Assembly: GCA_001598975.1 (NCBI GenBank)
Contig: BBXU01000737.1
Location: forward strand, 1 to 31,412
From: Parachlorella kessleri
Taxonomy: Eukaryota > Chlorophyta > Trebouxiophyceae > Chlorellales > Chlorellaceae
DNA: 31,412 nucleotides
Direction: 5' to 3'
Within the stretch, counting starts at the first letter, position 1; each line of letters opens with the position of its first letter. The notes beneath the pieces are model-generated. The model saw nothing but the letters and a program-made list of their open reading frames with translations. It had not been told where the DNA came from and searched no databases. A program made the translations under genes and the position numbers. Positions 30,918 to 31,412 of this stretch are shown piece after piece.

Positions 30918-31160
30918 CTGCAGCCACATGTTTTAGTACCCATCATAGTATGACTTGTGGCTGTATGCTGCAGCTGCCTTCCTGACAGCCTGGCTACCCA
31001 GGCAGACAGTACGAACCGCAGCCCCTGCTGTGCATGCTCGGGTAGGCTGCACTGACACAGGGTGTAGTCACTGCTTCCACCTGCCGTGCCACCCCGGCAG
31101 GCACCACCACCAGCACATGCGGTGCTGCACCTGCTCTGCACGCTCTGCAGAGCCTGTGGC
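30885..31160. repeat. junction-echo array: acceptor of ECD exon 30917-30775, three copies
   Basis: Minus-strand copies of the exon start have boundaries 30917 (real), 31047 and 31153, steps of 130 and 106. Translated copies resemble the exon: LPEHAQQGLRFVLSAWVARL and, after a frameshift, AERAEQVQHR with VLVVVPAGVARQ, against LPERAQRELHRLRVIVPARV. Confidence 0.8.
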
Positions 31161-31412
31161 GACAAGCTGCTCTTGTGAAGCAGCTTGTCTGGTAGCGCTC
31201 AGCGAACCAGCACAATTGCGCCACAAGTCCCAGGATGGTTCGCATGCACGGGAAGGCAGCTCCACAACCTGGCATGCAACTGGCAGTCTTGCAGGTGCTG
31301 TGCACCCAGCATACAGCGGAGCACACCAGCTTCAGTGCAAAGACGAGAAACGATAGATAGAGTTGCTCCTTCCCAGGTTCGGGCTGTCTTGCAGGTGCAC
31401 ATGCCCCCCCCC
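30918..31412 (-). other. upstream intron of the ECD gene with decayed exon copies
   Basis: No ECD N-terminal signature is visible. The stretch holds two degenerate copies of the 5' part of exon 30775-30917, with acceptor-equivalent points at 31047 and 31153. A shorter repeat (gcaggtgc flanked by cttgc) sits near 31290 and 31388. It is probably all intron, but a divergent exon cannot be excluded. The window ends in a run of ten C. Confidence 0.5.

Overview
The window is a nuclear segment from a chlorophyte green alga. Every gene is broken into many short GC-rich exons separated by GT-AG (sometimes GC-AG) introns of about 100-900 bp with tgcag-type acceptors. TGTAA polyadenylation-like signals follow the stops of several genes. 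One gene is a plastid starch synthase with CBM53 starch-binding modules. No bacterial operon, ribosome binding site, tRNA, rRNA or CRISPR array is visible. I assembled the exon models by hand from splice signals, reading-frame phase and family resemblance.

Layout: (1) 54-7851, minus: the 5' part of a starch synthase III-like gene (transit peptide, coiled-coil arm, two CBM53 modules); the catalytic part lies off the left edge. (2) 7852-8480: a divergent intergenic region that must hold two promoters. (3) 8481-17319, plus: a complete 17-exon DDX3/Ded1-type DEAD-box RNA helicase of 636 residues. (4) 17320-19057: a long non-coding stretch. (5) 19058-22162, plus: a complete 9-exon sialidase-like (BNR/Asp-box) protein of 374 residues. 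(6) 22470-26109, plus: a complete 8-exon Obg-family GTPase of the organellar MTG2/ObgM type, with a large acidic insertion. (7) 26636-30917, minus: an ecdysoneless (ECD/SGT1) homologue lacking its N-terminus, convergent with the Obg gene. The products are unrelated housekeeping functions (starch granule synthesis, translation initiation, organelle ribosome assembly, splicing or cell-cycle support), so this is ordinary eukaryotic gene order and not a functional cluster.

The most striking feature is in the introns. In about 17 of roughly 51 visible introns, the splice junction next to a real exon (exon end plus donor, or polypyrimidine tract plus acceptor plus exon start) is repeated inside the intron one to four more times. 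The step is usually close to 100 bp (range about 40-140), and many copies are decayed. The copies always lie on the intron side and in the same orientation as the host junction. They occur in both gene strands and in four of the five genes. I call them junction echoes and do not know a published name for them. One echo, in the starch synthase gene, differs from its parent only at synonymous sites and is joined in frame to the upstream exon, so it may be coding.
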